Below, one piece after another: positions 57,016 to 64,000 of a stretch of DNA of 64,000 nt. Every line of letters begins with the position of its first letter. Position 1 is the stretch's first letter. The notes beneath the pieces were generated by a model that searched no databases, had not been told where the DNA came from, and saw only the letters and a list, made by a program, of their open reading frames with translations. Made by a program: the position numbers and the translations under genes. The stretch comes from Rhizobium laguerreae. Its GTDB lineage: Bacteria > Pseudomonadota > Alphaproteobacteria > Rhizobiales > Rhizobiaceae. Location of the stretch: contig NZ_MRDM01000031.1 of the NCBI RefSeq assembly GCF_002008165.1, positions 62,001 to 126,000 on the forward strand. The letters run 5' to 3'.

Positions 57016-58041
57016 ATGCCATTGGCAAAGACATTCAAAATTGCGTTGTTCAGTCTGCTTGGTCTCAGTGCCATTCACGGTCCGGCGGCAGCCCAGGCAG
57101 ACGCTCCCCTGCTTCCCAAAGTGCCGCCGGGCACGGTGCTGACGATCGGCGATCCGGTCACGCAGAAAGCGCTCGAAGTGTCCGGCCTGGGCAAGGAGCT
57201 CAGTTTCGAGGTCAAATGGGCCAATATCAGCGGCGGGCCGCAGACGTCGGAAGCTTTCCGCGCCCATGCACTCGATGTCGGGTCGGTGGCCGAGATCCCT
57301 TCGATCTTCGCCAACTGGAACAATCTGCCCGTCCGCAACATCGCCTATCGCGAACGCCGTGACCCGATCGCCAATCCCATCTACCGCTTCGGCATCGCGC
57401 CAGGCGCGGCCGTCAAGACGCTCGCGGACTTCCGCGGCAAGCGCATCGCCTTCAGCCCGGGTCAGGCACAGGGCACGCTCGTTCTACGCGCGCTGCACGC
57501 GGCAGGTCTGGATAGCGGTGACGTCACCCTGGTGGAACTGCCGAGCACCAGTGACGTCTACCCGAAGGCATTGGCCAGCAAGCAGGTCGACATCGCGCCG
57601 CTCGGCGGCGTCTACATCAGGCGCTATATCACCCAATACGGGCCTGATGGCGCGACCCTCGTGGAACATGGCCTGCGCGATGATCCGAGCCATCTGTATG
57701 CGCCGCAATGGGTTCTGGACGATCCGGCCAAGGCGGCAGCTCTCGCCGAATATGTTGGTCTGTGGGTACGCGCCACCGAATGGGTGAACCGGAACCCGGA
57801 CCTCTGGATCAAGGAATATTACGTTGGCCAGCAGGGATTGAGCCAGGAGGACGGGGAATATCTCGTCAAGCTGACCGGCGAACAGGTCGTTCCCAGCGAT
57901 TGGAGCGAAGTGAAGAAGCGCCACCAGGAGACCATCGACCTGCTGGCAGGCGAGCTTGGCTACAAACCCCTCAATGTGGAGCAGATTTTCGACAATCGTT
58001 TCGAAAAGCTTGGCGCCGCGGCTTTGGCCAAGAGCCAGTAA
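57016..58041 (+). CDS. Sulfonate/nitrate-type ABC transporter substrate-binding protein (SsuA-like)
   Basis: A 341-residue periplasmic protein of the SsuA/TauA/NrtA group. Signal peptide PLAKTFKIALFSLLGLSA, cleavage near AAAQAD. The mature part has LTIGDPVTQKALEVSG, GGPQTSEAFRAHALDVGSVAEIP, and LADFRGKRIAFSPGQAQGTLVLRALHAAGL, typical blocks. ATG 57016 follows GGGAAGATCG; an upstream ATG adds a non-signal tail. Followed by permease and ATPase genes, then two flavin-dependent monooxygenases, so the ligand is likely an organosulfonate or sulfone. Confidence 0.9.
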   Translation: MPLAKTFKIALFSLLGLSAIHGPAAAQADAPLLPKVPPGTVLTIGDPVTQKALEVSGLGKELSFEVKWANISGGPQTSEAFRAHALDVGSVAEIPSIFANWNNLPVRNIAYRERRDPIANPIYRFGIAPGAAVKTLADFRGKRIAFSPGQAQGTLVLRALHAAGLDSGDVTLVELPSTSDVYPKALASKQVDIAPLGGVYIRRYITQYGPDGATLVEHGLRDDPSHLYAPQWVLDDPAKAAALAEYVGLWVRATEWVNRNPDLWIKEYYVGQQGLSQEDGEYLVKLTGEQVVPSDWSEVKKRHQETIDLLAGELGYKPLNVEQIFDNRFEKLGAAALAKSQ

Positions 58042-58075
58042 CGTTCGACACCCCTTCGGAGAGGAGATTTGAAGC

Positions 58076-58993
58076 ATGGCAACCACTTGGGATGCAGATG
58101 AGGCGAAACTGTCGCGGTCGTCCGGCGGTAGAATTGCGCATGCAGGTTCACGCGCGACAAGGCCGGTTGGCCCTGCTAGCTTTGCTGGCTCTGCTGGTTT
58201 AGCCGGCCCCCGCGCCCGGCGCAGGCTCGGTCCCGGACCCGCGATACCTTTCGGGTTGCAGATCGGGCCGGTATTGCTCGTCTTGACCTGGGTCGTCGGT
58301 TCTGCGCTCGGATGGATTGACCCGCGGATCCTGTCGGCGCCGTGGACGGTGGTCGAGGCCTTCGTAAGGCTGATAGAGCAGGGTCGCCTGCAGGATAATT
58401 TCGTGACGTCGGCGACGCGCGCCCTGCTCGGCCTCAGCATCGGATTGCTGATCGGTACGGTCCTCGCCGTTATCGCCGGTCTTTCCCGGATCGGCGAAGC
58501 CCTGATCGACGGGCCGGTCCAGATCAAGCGTGCGATACCGACGCTGGCCCTGATCCCCTTGCTGATCCTGTGGTTCGGCATCGGCGAGAGCATGAAGGTT
58601 ACGACCATCGCGCTTGCCGTGATCGTGCCGATTTATATCCACACCCACAATGCGCTCCGCAGCATCGACAGCCGTTATGTCGAACTGGCCGAAACACTGC
58701 GGATGAGCCAGAAGGACTTCATCCTTCAGGTCGTGCTGCCGGGCGCCTTGCCGGGTTTCCTTCTGGGTCTGCGGTTTGCCGTCACCCTCTGCTGGGTTTC
58801 CCTCGTCGTGGTTGAGCAGATCAACGCCACCAGTGGGCTCGGTTATATGATCGATCTTGCCCGAAATTACGGGCAGACCGACGTCATTCTCGTCGGCCTG
58901 GTGGTCTATGTGCTGCTCGGTCTCGTCTCGGACGGTCTCGTCCGCCTCATCGAACAGAGGGCCCTCTCATGGCGCCGCACCCTGGCAAACTGA
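58076..58993 (+). CDS. Sulfonate-type ABC transporter permease (SsuC-like)
   Basis: A 305-residue BPD_transp_1 permease. An Arg/Ala-rich cytoplasmic tail of about 50 residues precedes the first membrane segment (FGLQIGPVLLVLTWVVGSALG); the core has PTLALIPLLILWFGIGESMKV and the EAA loop YVELAETLRMSQKDFILQVVLPGALPGFLLGLR. GAGGAGATTTGAAGC precedes the ATG. Overlaps the ATPase gene by 25 bases. Confidence 0.92.
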   Translation: MATTWDADEAKLSRSSGGRIAHAGSRATRPVGPASFAGSAGLAGPRARRRLGPGPAIPFGLQIGPVLLVLTWVVGSALGWIDPRILSAPWTVVEAFVRLIEQGRLQDNFVTSATRALLGLSIGLLIGTVLAVIAGLSRIGEALIDGPVQIKRAIPTLALIPLLILWFGIGESMKVTTIALAVIVPIYIHTHNALRSIDSRYVELAETLRMSQKDFILQVVLPGALPGFLLGLRFAVTLCWVSLVVVEQINATSGLGYMIDLARNYGQTDVILVGLVVYVLLGLVSDGLVRLIEQRALSWRRTLAN

Positions 58994-59718
58994 AGCCCGC
59001 AACCAAGGCCGTCCACGTGCGAGACCTCGCACGGCGGTTTGCGACGAAGACGATCCTCGACGGCGTCGATCTCGATATTGAGGAAGGCGAGTTCGTCGCT
59101 CTGCTTGGCCGCAGTGGCTCCGGCAAAAGCACGTTCCTCAGAGCTCTTGCCGGTCTCGATCATGGTGTCGAGGGAACCGGTACCCTCGAGACGCCGGAGA
59201 GCCTTTCGGTGGTTTTCCAGGACGCCCGCCTGCTGCCCTGGCGCACCGTCATCCAGAACGTCACGCTCGGCTTGACCGGCGCCTCCGGCCAGGAAGCCGG
59301 ACGGAAGGCTTTGGCGGAAGTCGGACTTGCAGGCCGGGAAACGGCGTGGCCGAACCAGCTTTCGGGTGGCGAGCAACAGAGGGTCGCGCTTGCCCGTTCG
59401 CTAGTGCGCGAGCCGGCCCTGCTTCTCGCAGATGAGCCGTTCGGCGCGCTCGACGCGCTGACCCGGCTGAAAATGCACGATCTGCTGCGGGAGTTGTGCG
59501 CAAGACACCGTCCTGCCGTGCTGCTCGTCACCCACGACGTCGATGAGGCGATTTCGCTGGCGGACCGGATACTGGTCCTCGACGAAGGGCGCCTCATCGA
59601 GGATCTCAAGATCGATCTGCCGACGCCGCGCGATCACGGCGATCCGCGCTTTGCGCAATTCCGAATCCGCCTCCTCAGCCGGCTCGGGGTCGAGCTTCCG
59701 GGCCGCAAGGCCGCCTGA
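58969..59718 (+). CDS. Sulfonate-type ABC transporter ATP-binding protein (SsuB-like)
   Basis: A 249-residue ATPase: Walker A GRSGSGKST near residue 49, Q-loop SVVFQDARLLPW, signature LSGGEQQRVALARSL, Walker B LLLADEPFGALDALTR and switch LVTHDVDEA. This is the SsuB/TauB pattern. The start lies inside the permease gene, so expression is coupled. The C-terminal KIDLPTPRDHGD block is typical of SsuB. Confidence 0.92.
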   Translation: MAPHPGKLKPATKAVHVRDLARRFATKTILDGVDLDIEEGEFVALLGRSGSGKSTFLRALAGLDHGVEGTGTLETPESLSVVFQDARLLPWRTVIQNVTLGLTGASGQEAGRKALAEVGLAGRETAWPNQLSGGEQQRVALARSLVREPALLLADEPFGALDALTRLKMHDLLRELCARHRPAVLLVTHDVDEAISLADRILVLDEGRLIEDLKIDLPTPRDHGDPRFAQFRIRLLSRLGVELPGRKAA

Positions 59719-59756
59719 CATCAGCAACAGTTCAATTTGATTCTAGGGATAAGCCA

Positions 59757-61130
59757 ATGTGCACATCGAAACGGCAAATGCGGCTTGGCGCTTTCATCAT
59801 GGCCACCGGCCATCATATCGCCGCCTGGCGCCATCCGGAGGCGCAGGCCGATGCCGGCCTCAATATCGATCATTACCGCGAACTCGCGCAGACCGCCGAA
59901 CGCGGCAAATTCGATCTCGTCTTCGTCGCCGACAGCCCGGCGGGATGGGACCGCGCCAAGGACCACGAAGCGCTTCGTCGCACTGCCCAGGGCGCCCATT
60001 TCGAGCCGCTGACCCTCTGGGCGGCCCTCTCCCAGGTGACCAAACATATCGGCTTCGTCGCCACGGCATCGACGACCTACGAGGACCCCTACCTTCTCGC
60101 CCGCAGGTTTGCGTCGCTGGACTATATCTCCAAGGGTCGTGCGGCATGGAACGTCGTCACGACAGGTGCGGATGTTTCGAAGAATTTTTCAATCGCAGGC
60201 CATCCCGCCCATGCCGATCGTTATGAGCGAGCCGAGGAATTCGTCGACCTGGTGAAGGGACTGTGGGATTCTTACGAAGACGACGCCTTCATCCGCGACA
60301 AGGAAAGCGGGGTCTATCTCGATCCCGACAAGGTGCATCTCGTCGATCACAAAGGCAAGTTCTTCTCGGTGGCGGGTCCCCTCAACGTCGGCCGCCCGGT
60401 TCAGGGCTACCCTGTTATCGTGCAGGCCGGCGCATCGGAACCGGGACGCGAACTTGCCGCCCGCACGGCCGAGATGATCTTTACCGCCAACCAGACCTTC
60501 GAGGATGCGCAGGAATTCTATTCCGACGTCAAGGGGCGGCTCGCCCGCTATGGACGCCGGCCGGACGAACTGCTGATCAGTCCCGGCATATTCCCGGTTC
60601 TCGGCGGGACGGAAGCGGAAGCCCAGGCGAATTACGACCATATCCAATCGCTGGTTCATCCCTCCATCGCCTGGAATATCCTTGCCCGCCACTACAAGGG
60701 CATCGACCTTTCCGGCTACTCGCTAGATGATCCCGCCCCTCCCCTGCCTGAAAATACCGAACTCAACAAAAGCCGCCTCAAGCTGGTCTCCGATCTGGTA
60801 TCGCGCAACAATCTGACGCTGCGCCAGTTTTATCTGGCGGTCGCCACCGCCCGTGGCCATCGGACGGTTGTGGGAACACCCGAGCAGATCGCCGATGCGA
60901 TGCAGAGCTGGTTCGAGAACGGTGCTGCCGACGCCTTCAACATCATGCCGCCGATCCTGCCCACCGCCTTGACCGATTTCGTCGATCAGGTCGTCCCGAT
61001 CCTGCGCAAGCGCGGCCTGTTCCGGCACGAATACGAAGGCACGACGCTGCGGGAAAACCTTGGCCTCCAACGCCCGCCGAATGGCTTTGTGGTTCAGGCG
61101 CGGCAGCAGCAGGTGCAGGCGGTCGTATGA
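59757..61130 (+). CDS. Flavin-dependent monooxygenase, NtaA/SnaA/DszA (LLM class) family
   Basis: A 457-residue FMN-dependent monooxygenase paralogous in family to the one at 15360. Blocks: FDLVFVADSPAGWD, LTLWAALSQVTKHIGFVATASTTYEDPYLLARRFASLDYISKGRAAWNVVTTG, PVIVQAGASEPGRELAARTAEMIF and the end LRKRGLFRHEYEGTTLRENLGL. AGGGATAAGCCA precedes the ATG. No flavin reductase gene is beside it, so it must use one from elsewhere, perhaps the reductase at 16712. Located behind an SsuABC-like importer, it probably oxidises the imported organosulfur compound. Confidence 0.9.
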   Translation: MCTSKRQMRLGAFIMATGHHIAAWRHPEAQADAGLNIDHYRELAQTAERGKFDLVFVADSPAGWDRAKDHEALRRTAQGAHFEPLTLWAALSQVTKHIGFVATASTTYEDPYLLARRFASLDYISKGRAAWNVVTTGADVSKNFSIAGHPAHADRYERAEEFVDLVKGLWDSYEDDAFIRDKESGVYLDPDKVHLVDHKGKFFSVAGPLNVGRPVQGYPVIVQAGASEPGRELAARTAEMIFTANQTFEDAQEFYSDVKGRLARYGRRPDELLISPGIFPVLGGTEAEAQANYDHIQSLVHPSIAWNILARHYKGIDLSGYSLDDPAPPLPENTELNKSRLKLVSDLVSRNNLTLRQFYLAVATARGHRTVVGTPEQIADAMQSWFENGAADAFNIMPPILPTALTDFVDQVVPILRKRGLFRHEYEGTTLRENLGLQRPPNGFVVQARQQQVQAVV

Positions 61131-61191
61131 TCTCTTGAGGGGCTTTCCTCCCCTCGTCTTGTTCCAATCACACACAGAACCGCAGCATCGC

Positions 61192-62262
61192 ATGAGCAAT
61201 AATTCCGAATTTCTCTGGTATATTCCGAACGACGTCAAAGCCGGCCATCGCGGCGATTCCGCCGTCGAGAACCACAACAGCCTGGATACGCTGACCAGCC
61301 ACGCAAGGGCGCTGGAGGAACATGGCTGGAAGGGCGCGCTTATCGGTACCGGTTGGGGCCGCCCCGACACGTTTACCGTCGCGGCCTCGCTCGCCGCCCG
61401 AACGACTACCTTCGAACCGCTCATTGCGATCCGTCCCGGCTATTGGCGACCGGCGAATTTCGCTTCCGCGGCGGCGACGCTGGACCATCTGACCGGCGGC
61501 CGCGTGCGGATCAACGTCGTATCGGGCAAGGACAACTTGCCCGCCTACGGCGACAGCGAGGGCGATCAGGCACACCGCTATGCCAGGACCAAGGAGTTTA
61601 TGCGGCTGGTCCGCAGATTGTGGACCGAAGAAAACGTCACATCCGCGGGCGAGAACTTCCGGGTCGCTGAATCCACCGTGGTGCCGCGCATCCAGGTCCG
61701 CGACGACCGTCGGCACCCCAAATTCTATTTTGGCGGCGCTTCGCAGGCGGCCGAACGGGTGGCCGCGACCGAGGCCGATGTCCAGCTCTTCTGGGGTGAG
61801 CCGCTCGACGGCGTCCGCGAACGGATTGCGCGGCTCAAGGCGTTGAGCCGGGAGCTGGACCGCGACCTCCCGCCGCTGGAATTCGGACTGCGAATAACGA
61901 CGCTGGTCCGCGACACCACCGAACAGGCCTGGGCCGATGCCGAGGCGAAGGTCGCCGAGATGGCGAGAAGCAAGGGCAGCGGCTGGCATGATCACCAACG
62001 GGCGCTCGCCGTCGGCCAGCAGCGGCTGCTCGATCTGCATGAGCGCGGCGAAGTCCTCGACGACAACCTCTATACCGCGCCGGGCAAATTCGGCGGCGGC
62101 GGCGCCGGCACCACCTGGCTGGTCGGCTCGGCGGAGGACGTCGCCCGCTCGCTGCGCAAATACCAGGATCTCGGCGTCACCCAGTTTGTGCTGTCCGACA
62201 CGCCCTATCTCTCCGAAATCAAACGGCAAGGCGATCAGCTTCTTCCGCTGCTGCGCGGCTGA
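61192..62262 (+). CDS. Alkanesulfonate monooxygenase-like (SsuD-type) LLM flavin enzyme
   Basis: A 356-residue F420/FMN-type LLM protein of the SsuD/MsuD/SfnG branch. Blocks: EFLWYIPNDVKAGHRGD, TTTFEPLIAIRPGYWRPANFASAAATLDHLTGGRVRINVVSG, YARTKEFMRLVRRLWTEENVTSAGENFRV, PKFYFGGASQAAERVAA and GAGTTWLVGSAEDVARSLRKYQDLGVTQFVLSDTPYL. SsuD-type enzymes release sulfite from alkanesulfonates with FMNH2. The ATG at 61192 has no clear ribosome site. Two mutually exclusive hairpins follow the stop. Confidence 0.9.
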   Translation: MSNNSEFLWYIPNDVKAGHRGDSAVENHNSLDTLTSHARALEEHGWKGALIGTGWGRPDTFTVAASLAARTTTFEPLIAIRPGYWRPANFASAAATLDHLTGGRVRINVVSGKDNLPAYGDSEGDQAHRYARTKEFMRLVRRLWTEENVTSAGENFRVAESTVVPRIQVRDDRRHPKFYFGGASQAAERVAATEADVQLFWGEPLDGVRERIARLKALSRELDRDLPPLEFGLRITTLVRDTTEQAWADAEAKVAEMARSKGSGWHDHQRALAVGQQRLLDLHERGEVLDDNLYTAPGKFGGGGAGTTWLVGSAEDVARSLRKYQDLGVTQFVLSDTPYLSEIKRQGDQLLPLLRG

Positions 62263-62704
62263 AACCGGAGCAGCGGCGCTCCGGTACCGCCGCTGCAATT
62301 CATGCCTATTGGCGAGGCCGTTCAGAGCGGCGCGCAGTTCGCGGGCAAGCCGCCGAACCTTGTTGTTTGGGCGAGATGGGAGATTTCGCAACCACGGGGA
62401 GAGCGCTCGTCCAATCGCCCATCCGAAAAGCGCAAATGCTATCCAGATAGAGCGCCATAGCTTGCTCCGTCGGCTCCGTTTACACTCTCTAAAATATATT
62501 ACTCTAATTTTTTAGGTATCGGGCCGACGTTCTTGAGAACTGTCACCTCCGCCATGATGGCGGGCCAGGCACCCGAATTTCGCATGAAATCGGCTTTTAT
62601 TGCTTTGACGGATGTCCCGTATCTCAAGCGCGATTCCGGGCACAGGGTGCCCGTCGGCTGCCGAGACATTCTTCCAACAAAGCTCACCGCGGGGGAGAGT
62701 GCAT
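62263..62704. other. 442-bp intergenic region before the chemotaxis gene
   Basis: Begins with two overlapping hairpins (62264-62296), then ordinary GC-rich DNA, then an AT-rich stretch around 62482-62517 that could hold the promoter of the chemotaxis gene. A short plus-strand open frame inside has no ribosome site and unusual composition, so no gene is called. Confidence 0.5.
62264..62296 (+). terminator. Two mutually exclusive hairpins after the SsuD-like gene
   Basis: ACCGGAGC (62264-62271) pairs with GCTCCGGT (62278-62285), 8 bp; alternatively GCAGCGGCG (62270-62278) pairs with CGCCGCTGC (62288-62296), 9 bp. They share bases and cannot form together. No T-tract. Most likely the 3' end of the sulfur operon. 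Confidence 0.5.
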
Positions 62705-64000
62705 ATGAAGAATATCATGAGTTTCGGGGTTGTGGCGCGCTTGGCGCTTGGCTTCGGCGTTCTCCTCTTGCTGATGGTCGGCTTGACCATCTATTCGACG
62801 GAAGAAGTTGCGCAGATCAACGATAAACTTGGAGCGATCAACGACGTCAATAGCGTGAAGCAGCGGTTTGCCATCAACTATCGCGGCAGCGTCCATGATC
62901 GGGCGATTGCCATCCGTGACGTCACTCTGGTGACCTCTCCCGATGAACGGAAGACGGCCGAGGCATTGATCGAAAAGCTGGCAGCCTCTTACGCCGAGAA
63001 TGAAAAGCGCATGGCGGATATGGTTGCATCTCCGGCCGGTGCGACGGAACAGGAAAAGACCATCCTCGGCGAGATCGCAGACATCCAGGCGAAGACCAAT
63101 CCATTGGTCGCCCAGATCATTGCGCTGCAGGAGAAGGGCGACGGCGAGGCCGCCCGCAAGATCCTGCTCGAACAGGCGCGGCCGGCCTTCGTTGCCTGGC
63201 TCGGCGCCATTAACAAATTCATCGACTATCAGGAAGCGCTGAACAAATCGATCGGCGGCGAGGTTCGCAGCATGGCAAGCGGCTTCAAGCCATTCGCCCT
63301 GACCGCGCTTGGCATTGCGGCCGTTCTTTCACTCGTTGCCGCCGCCGTGACCGCACGCACGATCGTCGGCCCGCTGGCGAAACTTCAGCTTTCGCTGAAA
63401 GCAATGGCCGACGGTAATCTCGACGGCGATCGCCGCCTCGAAGAGCGCGGCGATGAGATCGGCAAGCTCGCACGGGCGGTGGCCGGGCTGCGCGACGCAA
63501 TTTCGGCAAAGGCAGAACGGGAAGCCGACGCGGAGGCGAAGCGCGCCGTGTCGGAGCGGCATCGGCTCGAGCAGGATGCCGATGAACGCCGCACCCTTGC
63601 CGAGCAGACGGACAAGGCTGTCGGCCAGCTTGGCGATGCGCTGCAGGCGCTGGCTGACGGCGACCTTACACAGCAGATAGGCACTCCGTTCATTCCCTCC
63701 TTGGAAAAGCTCAGAGCCGACTTCAATTCTGCGGTCGAAAAGCTCCGTGCCGCCATGCAGAAGGTTGCGCAGAACGCCAGCGCCATCGCCGCCGGTGCAC
63801 AGGAGATCCGCTCCGCCTCGGACGATCTCGCCAAGCGGACCGAACAGCAGGCAGCCTCGGTCGAGGAAACCGCCGCTGCCCTGGAAGAAATTACGACCAC
63901 CGTTGCCGACTCGAGCAACAAGGCTCAGGAAGCCGGCCAGCTCGTTCGCAAGACGAAGGACAGTGCCGAACGCTCGGGCAGCGTCGTTCGGGATGCGGTC
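62705..64000 (+). CDS. Methyl-accepting chemotaxis protein (3' end beyond window)
   Basis: At least 432 residues are visible. TM1 near residues 8-28 (ARLALGFGVLLLLMVGLTIY), a periplasmic four-helix-bundle-type region with RDVTLVTSPDERKTAEALI, TM2 near 195-217 (FALTALGIAAVLSLVAAAVTA), HAMP domain (TIVGPLAKLQLSLKAMADGNL) and a second HAMP-like ADGDLTQQI segment, then the start of the signalling coiled coil (AKRTEQQAASVEETAAALEEITTTV), which is the classical alphaproteobacterial MCP wording. The CheA/CheW contact tip is not yet reached. GGGGGAGAGTGCAT precedes the ATG. Ligand unknown. Confidence 0.93.
   Translation, partial: MKNIMSFGVVARLALGFGVLLLLMVGLTIYSTEEVAQINDKLGAINDVNSVKQRFAINYRGSVHDRAIAIRDVTLVTSPDERKTAEALIEKLAASYAENEKRMADMVASPAGATEQEKTILGEIADIQAKTNPLVAQIIALQEKGDGEAARKILLEQARPAFVAWLGAINKFIDYQEALNKSIGGEVRSMASGFKPFALTALGIAAVLSLVAAAVTARTIVGPLAKLQLSLKAMADGNLDGDRRLEERGDEIGKLARAVAGLRDAISAKAEREADAEAKRAVSERHRLEQDADERRTLAEQTDKAVGQLGDALQALADGDLTQQIGTPFIPSLEKLRADFNSAVEKLRAAMQKVAQNASAIAAGAQEIRSASDDLAKRTEQQAASVEETAAALEEITTTVADSSNKAQEAGQLVRKTKDSAERSGSVVRDAV

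Noticed and set aside
62533..62826. 97-residue plus-strand open frame ahead of and overlapping the chemotaxis gene
   Set aside because: Overlaps the clear chemotaxis-protein start in another frame, no Shine-Dalgarno and no recognisable domain.
1..64000. Mobile elements, CRISPR arrays, tRNA or rRNA genes
   Set aside because: No transposase or integrase motifs, no regular direct-repeat arrays and no tRNA-like cloverleaf sequences were noticed by eye; a dedicated scan was not possible.

Overview
The window reads as accessory DNA of a Rhizobium species, most likely the R. leguminosarum/etli group and probably a large plasmid. The evidence is high-GC coding with strong Shine-Dalgarno sites, many solute-binding-protein importers each next to a small catabolic operon, Rhizobiaceae-style palindromic intergenic repeats, and a biuret hydrolase/cyanuric acid hydrolase pair that looks nearly identical to the characterised R. 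leguminosarum 3841 enzymes (from memory, not a search). I saw no rRNA, tRNA, insertion sequence, integrase, CRISPR or replication gene.

Left part (1-10.2 kb): the end of a nitrate-type ABC ATPase, a FadR-type GntR repressor, then a divergent nine-gene nitrogen-scavenging operon. It has a BMP-type importer (SBP, two permeases, double ATPase), formamidase, biuret hydrolase (biuH), cyanuric acid hydrolase, a second biuret-hydrolase-like enzyme and a cupin. A sigma-54 type promoter sits just upstream. 10.2-20.2 kb: a polar amino-acid ABC importer on the minus strand with a divergent HutC-type regulator, a LysR regulator, a flavin-dependent monooxygenase with its flavin reductase, an aminotransferase, an agmatinase-family ureohydrolase and another isochorismatase-fold hydrolase.

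20.3-28 kb: a membrane CHASE4-like/GGDEF/EAL protein divergent from an orphan amino-acid binding protein (possible ligand-sensing pair), formaldehyde dehydrogenase fdhA, a DMT exporter and two regulators. 28-42.8 kb: a quaternary-amine operon whose genes can be read as a full gamma-butyrobetaine -> carnitine -> glycine betaine route (acyl-CoA synthetase, acyl-CoA dehydrogenase, CaiD-like hydratase, carnitine dehydrogenase-thioesterase fusion, beta-keto acid cleavage enzyme), followed by a peptide-type ABC importer and two esterase-like hydrolases. 43-45.7 kb: an ECF sigma factor translationally coupled to a membrane VWA protein.

45.8-56.7 kb: an L-idonate/gluconate regulon: gluconolactonase-like protein, LacI/GntR(IdnR)-type repressor, idnD, a 2-hydroxyacid dehydrogenase, idnO, gluconokinase, a beta-hydroxyacid dehydrogenase, a sugar ABC importer and a small EthD-like protein. 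Four copies of a palindromic operator (ATGTTATCGATAACAT or close variants) lie at its promoters. 57-62.3 kb: an SsuABC-like importer with two different flavin-dependent monooxygenases, typical of organosulfur scavenging. The window ends inside a methyl-accepting chemotaxis protein.
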